Positions 58,969 to 64,000 of a stretch of DNA of 64,000 nt are shown piece after piece (the first letter of the stretch is position 1; each line of letters begins with the position of its first letter). The stretch comes from Cylicocyclus nassatus (taxonomy: Eukaryota; Nematoda; Chromadorea; Rhabditida; Strongylidae). Position numbers and translations under genes: made by a program. Under the pieces are notes generated by a model. That model saw only the letters and a program-made list of their open reading frames with translations. It did not search any database and was not told where the DNA came from. Location: assembly GCA_958299035.1 (NCBI GenBank), contig CATQJL010000112.1, positions 2,898,123-2,962,122 on the forward strand, given 5' to 3'.

Positions 58969-61900
58969 ATGTTACCTGTGAGAAACTTTATCGTAATATT
59001 ATTCTGCAGTTTTTGCACTATGCTGTGTTTCTATACTACGATGGCTTCTTCTGAGATGAATGGTAGAGGTGAGCTTCGTTGGCATAAATTTTGTACCGAA
59101 AGTGTGGATACTGGCATGAAGAAAAATGATGGTAAATGTAGCTCGAAATGATTGTTTTAAAGCGAATCTGTAGTAAAGGATTCATCGCTAAGAAAACTCG
59201 CCATTTCTGCCTCAGGGCCTGGCACCAGCTGGCACGGGGCAAGCTGGATATCGTTTTTGGGGCAAAAAGCAAAGGGGGTTTCTTTTTATGGGCGAAGACA
59301 CGTCAAAAATTGGCGACCTTTTTTTTAGTCGACATTTCGTTTTTGGGGGGATTTTGGGGAATTTTTCAGGTTTTTGGAGGGGATATCGTTGAAGGTCAAA
59401 GGGAACTTCGTAAAATTTTGGGAAAGTCAAAGGGGACTTCGTTTTGAAAATTTCCTGGTGCCAGCTCGTGCCGAGCCCTGTTCTGCCTTCAATTTTAACC
59501 TAATCTCATCGTATCCACATCTCCCTCCATTCTTATTTCTAGGTGACTGCTCATTTTGACCCAACTCCGTCATGCTGAGTAGCCCTTTCAACTAGAAAAA
59601 AACTTTTCAAACGAATAGAAGAGATGCATCGCTACAACCACGCATTTGTGAATTTAGCTACTTTTACTCATTACCGCCATTCCCATAGCTCATTACACTT
59701 CGCGCATGTATGATATCTCTCAGAAAAAGAGAAAAGAAATTTGATAAAACATAAAGTTCGCTCTCTTCAAGTATTGTTTGGCTATCTGCACCTAAAATTT
59801 AGTTTTATAGAGTAGACATTATCAGCTTTAGTTTTGAAGAAATATCCAAGGTCTGAATAAAAAAAAAGGTTGCGCATAATCCTCATGAAAGCTATAAAAA
59901 AATTTGGCTAAACTTCGAACAAAAATTTAACTCTGTGCTAACACAGAGTATAACAGGACAATCATGCCCAGAATCACTTCACATAATCAAAGCTTCTGTT
60001 CAAAAAGAAAGTTACATAGTGAGGTTCTAAAGTTATTATGTTGATGCAAAATTAATGCACGTTCCTTATTCTAAAGCGGCAGAGGAGATGGAAAATGTCT
60101 GAAATACATCACTCGATAGAGCAAAGGTCCGAGCAATCGCAAAAATTCGATCTGCGTGAATTTTGAGGAAAAGATCTAGAAAATTTTAAATACCAAATTA
60201 GAATTGTGTCTAGAATGATCCTACAAAACCCCCAACGTAGCAAACATATACTGAACACATGAGATATGTGTTGCCGAATATGTACACTTGCCGTACTTTT
60301 TCGTAACTGGAAATTTAAATAACAATTAAGCCAAAGGTTCGAAAATATCGCCTTCTTTGGGTCCATGTTACATTTAATATTTCTAGACAACTAACCCCTC
60401 AAAAAGGCTAAAAATTTATTTTAATATTAGGTTGTTGCAAAAATAATGTCCGTTTTTCTAGCCTCTATTCCAAACAACTTTTTTCCCATCAGACTTCCTT
60501 TTTCGATATAATCTCTGCATACCATTGGAAAGCCCTCTTCATGTACTTTCTCGTGGCGGTAGAAATAAGCTGCTATCCTCACTTGTGAGAATTTCACCAG
60601 CATTTTCCACATCCGCGCTCAAAATCAGAATCTCATAGCTTCCACTTTCGTGACCACAATTTAGGAGCAAATCAACGAATTCTTTTGAAAACATAGCAAA
60701 TGTGTTGGATAGAGATTGCTTACCTACTGCGTGCTTATGTAGATTTTTGGAGATATGTGGACTGAGAAATTGACGCGTCGAAATAGACACTCACTGCTGG
60801 CATTCTATGGGTCAGAAATTTCTCATAATTAAGGCAATCGCCAAAGCTTCGCCCATTTCTGTAAGCTTGAAATTAGCGCACCTTAACTACAATATTTAAA
60901 GAGAAACTCAGCTATTCAGTGTGCGAAGAATTCCAAATTTTCAAAATTAGGCACTTACAAGCCCACAACAAATAGGCTCAAAAGAGTGAACATTTTTGAA
61001 TTTTTATCTTTTCTTTTCGCAGAACTCCTTCGTTGGAGTTTTTTCTATACACACGTATACTATTGGCCTGCGGCTACAAAATAAGCTAATTAGCAGACAT
61101 AAGGACAAAGCTTGAAGGGAGTTGTAAGCTCTTGAAGACGAGGTTTTTAAGAGAAAAACTTTCAGTTTTCTGACGCATGGTTTTCTTCCCGTTTGCGATA
61201 TCAGTATATGCAGGGGCGCGCCAAGTTAAGAAATGTTTGATGTTTCTGATGGTCTTGACTGCATTCAAAAATATGGAGACTGAACGAAGTTATAGCCTTC
61301 CAAAGTAAAAATTTGCAAAACGGACATTATTTTTGCAACAACCTAATACTTGCGAAGGCTTGTAGTAGGAAATTATCTATGTCAGGACAAAACATATTTG
61401 GTGGGATATGCGGAATTTTATTATCTCAACTTCTTGCATGGATAAAAATACAGCAGTGTACATATGCTCAGACAATCGACCGGACCCCTCCGCCGGACAG
61501 TCGGAATCTGCCAGAGTCGCGCCGGACCCAGTTGACCAATGAGAGCGGGGCGATTGGGCGGTCCCTTCTTGTAGGTCGCGGTGACATCACTGGCAGGCAA
61601 GTGGGACCCTTCTCCGGCCCTGCTGCAAAGGTACGCCATTTCTGCTCCGGAGGTACGCCAGATTTGGCAAGCCGCGCCGGAGAAAATCGGAGGGATCCGG
61701 AGCACAAATGCGAGGTCTTCGGAGCACAAATGGGAGGGCTCCGGAGCACAAAATGGGAGGGCTCCGAAGCAGAAATGGGAGGTCTCCGGAGCAGAAATGG
61801 GAGGGCTCCGGCGGACGAGTGGCAGACCCACCGCTGGGGAAACCCCGCGACCCTGCCATTTCTCCGCCGGAGGGGTCCTATCCGCTGTCTGAGTGTATAG

Positions 61901-64000
61901 CTGATGCGATGAGTGATTTTCGTGAACAGGTGAGAGGTTGTAAGAATTTTCTGAACAGAGAATCGATTTCTAGGCACTAGAGAAATGAATTTTTCTTCTT
62001 GATTTTCACTATCGAACTTTTTGAGACTACTTGAAGGCCGTCTTGTAGATTCTTTGCTTTATTGAATGATATGTTTCTTAGATTTTTATACATTTTTTGC
62101 CGCTCAAGAATAAGTAACATGCATTGATTATGCATCAACCTAACAACAATATTATTTCGAAAAATTGCCTTTTTAGCAACATCGCAATTTCCAAATCATC
62201 AGAGCTTCAACAAGGCCATTCGATCATCCTCAGTGGTGCGAAATTTAGTTGAACTTGAACATATATCCATCGAGAACGTCTCCAAAGAACAAGAAGAACT
62301 TTTGAGGCGAAGTGATATTCCACCATTGTTTTGGCCTTATGTGAATATCACTGCGGTAGAGCAACGCGAAGGAAGACGGAAAGCGAATGATGTGAGTTTT
62401 TGTCATTCACCTACATGGATATAAAATCATAGTGGCTTGCCCGTGAGTAATTGAAAATATTATTATTATTCTTTCTCAGGAGAATTAATTATGTAGAAAA
62501 AGCTTTTTTATTCGCTATCGCCACGCCTTCCTTTCAATGTTTGTTATGTGGTCGCGAACAGCGCGGCTATAGTTCTATCGTAGAAAGAAATAAAGGTGAA
62601 ATCCCCCTCCACGTACTTGAAAAAAATTTTGCCAGATTGTATATCTCATAGGAGTAGGGAAGTTGCTAAGAATCTGTAGCTTAGAAAAGATTTTCTGAAT
62701 GACGTAGGTGTTAGATTGGGGTTTAAATAAGATCGCAGTTTAGTTTGTTATCAACGTTTGAAGCATTTATACATTTGTACATGTTTGTCTCCACTTCATC
62801 TTTTCCCTTTCTTCTGCCTCCACCTGCCCCTCCTTACTCTCACTTTCTAGAGCTTTGTTTAGAGTGACGTAGTCAGAGATAAAGACGCCAGTGACTTCCC
62901 TGCTGATGATCAGATTTCACCGAACTCAGTTCAAAATGATGGGAAGAAGATCGTCATTACCATAACCGAAGAGGCAGGAAGGAAACTATTACAGCACTGG
63001 GCTGACCAAGCGTTGTCTGGACTCATGGCAGCCGTAGCAAATATTAAGTGAGTACTTTACAAATTTCTCCTAGAGGATGGATCTAAGTCAGTATGTCATA
63101 TTGAATCAAGGCTCAGACATGTTGGGTATAAGGAAAAACTAGCACATGAACGATGCAATAAAGGAGCTACATCGATGGTGGCTCACGCAAATTGTGTGGT
63201 GGCTCTGCTGGATGCGGAAAAGAAATATCAGTGGTTAAAGAAGTTTGAGAAGAAGAACAATAGAGGTACCCTACCGAAGTTACAGATGAAATGGCTAGTT
63301 GACCATTGCTCTAGAACAACTCAAAACAATGGGAGCGAGGATGGCTAGAATGTCCACATTAAACCTTGGGAAGCACACGGATTTTTCATGGAAGAAACCC
63401 CCCAGAAGAGTTTGGCAGAAGCAACTAAAGGAGGTATTTTTCGTAAAAAGAGTGCCAGCGTAAAGGAGATAAGATAAATTTGTTTCGATGTTAGGACGAC
63501 GAAAACTGGATAGGCTCGTTCAAAATGCGTACTAAACGTTCTACAAAACGAATCAACATGCGAGTCAAACCTATCACAAAGAACAAATATGATCTCTTAG
63601 GAGGTACATATTACAAAATGGACATGATATTTTTTTGTCTTTCGCAATATGTGCTTTAGAGCGAGCTGAATCTCCTCTGGGCATGGTGGCAGAGCATATG
63701 CTTCGAGCAATGAGAAGGCTGAAAAACAAGAAAGATGACGATATCAAATCGTGAGTTTTTGTCTCTTCGTAAAATAAGAAAAATTACACCCACCAATGCC
63801 GGAACGCATTCTGAGATTTTCTCGAGGAATTTCATTTTTGATTAGTGAAGCTCTCACTGCGAAAAAGGTTCGATAAGAGTCAATGAACCCACAGTGAAAT
63901 CATGCTTTTGAATGTAACTAATCTCATTCAAAATTCTCGACGAATCGTTCCAGATGGGCACAAGTGGTTTCCGAAGTGCGTGAAGAGGGCAAAAAGATGC
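58969..64000 (+). CDS. Unidentified secreted or membrane protein, 5' part
   Basis: Exons join in phase: 58969-59068, 62177-62391, 62863-63047, 63111-63265, 63315-63433, 63495-63603, 63660-63750 and 63954-64000, where the window ends. The first 25 residues ([16 protein letters not shown]) form a signal peptide or membrane anchor. The rest is charged and helical: [53 protein letters not shown], a basic block [16 protein letters not shown], and [21 protein letters not shown] do not recognise the family; conserved spacing such as FSWKKPP and [10 protein letters not shown] suggests a real nematode protein. The link of exon 1 over a 3.1-kb intron rests only on phase agreement (AGA G|CA). That intron is full of transposons. 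The acceptor at 63110 (ATCAAG) is unusual. Confidence 0.7.
59213..59480. mobile_element. hAT-type MITE, copy 2
   Basis: The ends are CAGGGCCTGGCAC and, inverted, CAGGGCTCGGCAC. They are flanked by identical 8-mers TTCTGCCT (59205-59212 and 59481-59488). It is similar to 643-864 in the opposite orientation. It lies in intron 1 of the last gene. Confidence 0.88.
60427..61346. mobile_element. Mariner-type MITE nested in 60036-62143
   Basis: Its 30-bp perfect ends start TTAGGTTGTTGCAAAAATAA. TA flanks both sides (60425-60426 and 61347-61348). It belongs to the same family as 5426-6274. It encodes no transposase. Confidence 0.9.
61467..61893. mobile_element. GC-rich element with internal minisatellite
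   Basis: The ends CTCAGACAATCGACCGGACC and, inverted, CTCAGACAGCGGATAGGACC share most positions, followed by CCTCCGCCGG-type sequence. Between 61688 and 61812 a unit of about 23 bp (GGGAGGGCTCCGGAGCACAAA) repeats five to six times. The high GC content and the repeat keep four to five frames open on both strands; none is a gene. Confidence 0.75.

Larger units (their letters stand above)
60036..62143. mobile_element. Mariner-type element, host of two nested elements
   Basis: The left end is TTATGTTGATGCAAAATTAA and the right end, inverted, is TTAGGTTGATGCATAATCAA. A TA is present at the left (60034-60035), but the right flank is CA. The terminus resembles that of 3090-4006. Without the inner elements about 760 bp remain. 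Confidence 0.65.

Noticed and set aside
61313..61980. Several long overlapping frames (up to 195 residues) on both strands
   Set aside because: They are open because of the GC-rich 23-bp tandem repeat inside a mobile element. No domain or splice support exists.
1..64000. tRNA, rRNA, spliced-leader RNA genes and CRISPR arrays
   Set aside because: I looked for cloverleaf T-arm words and evenly spaced repeats and saw none that hold up; a covariance search would be needed to be sure.

Overview
The window looks like nuclear DNA of a clade V (strongylid/rhabditid) nematode. Short introns end in TTTCAG-type acceptors. The genes include an flp-22 FMRFamide-like neuropeptide precursor, a compact telomerase reverse transcriptase and a DEG/ENaC channel subunit. 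The space between exons is packed with TA-flanked mariner/Tc1-type and 8-bp-flanked hAT-type elements, a Penelope-like relic and a young LTR retrotransposon. The species cannot be fixed from sequence alone; a hookworm or related strongylid is my inference. All gene models come from reading frames, splice consensus and phase agreement by eye.

Layout. 1-10510: no gene I can support; MITEs, fold-back elements and a Penelope-like 3' remnant with a hammerhead-ribozyme-like motif. 10511-14503: flp-22 (3 exons, three amidated KWMRF peptides). 14504-25899: gene-poor, with an LTR retrotransposon (17444-21877) whose LTRs differ at only about two positions but whose pol is reduced to a broken integrase, an inverted repeat element (22680-23230) and a decayed mariner-like transposase. 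25900-34396: a partial gene (25900-27824), a 406-residue nuclear-type protein gene (29898-31774) and a zinc-finger protein gene (33346-34396); the last two share a C-terminal module. 34980-39762: telomerase reverse transcriptase (17 exons). 39763-47161: unresolved ORFs and repeats. 47162-56796: DEG/ENaC channel gene, 19 exons in perfect phase, 714 residues; one intron holds a 3.9-kb hAT-type element into which Tc1-like and mariner-like elements are nested. 58969-64000: 5' part of a gene for a predicted secreted or membrane-inserted protein that runs off the window; its first intron is filled with nested transposons.

The host genes have no evident shared pathway. The zinc-finger gene and the telomerase gene are close enough (about 190 nt from a polyadenylation signal to a possible trans-splice acceptor) that an operon is worth testing. 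The most striking biology is the nesting of transposons: elements inside elements, palindromes inside palindromes, and one TA dinucleotide shared as target site by two elements of different families.
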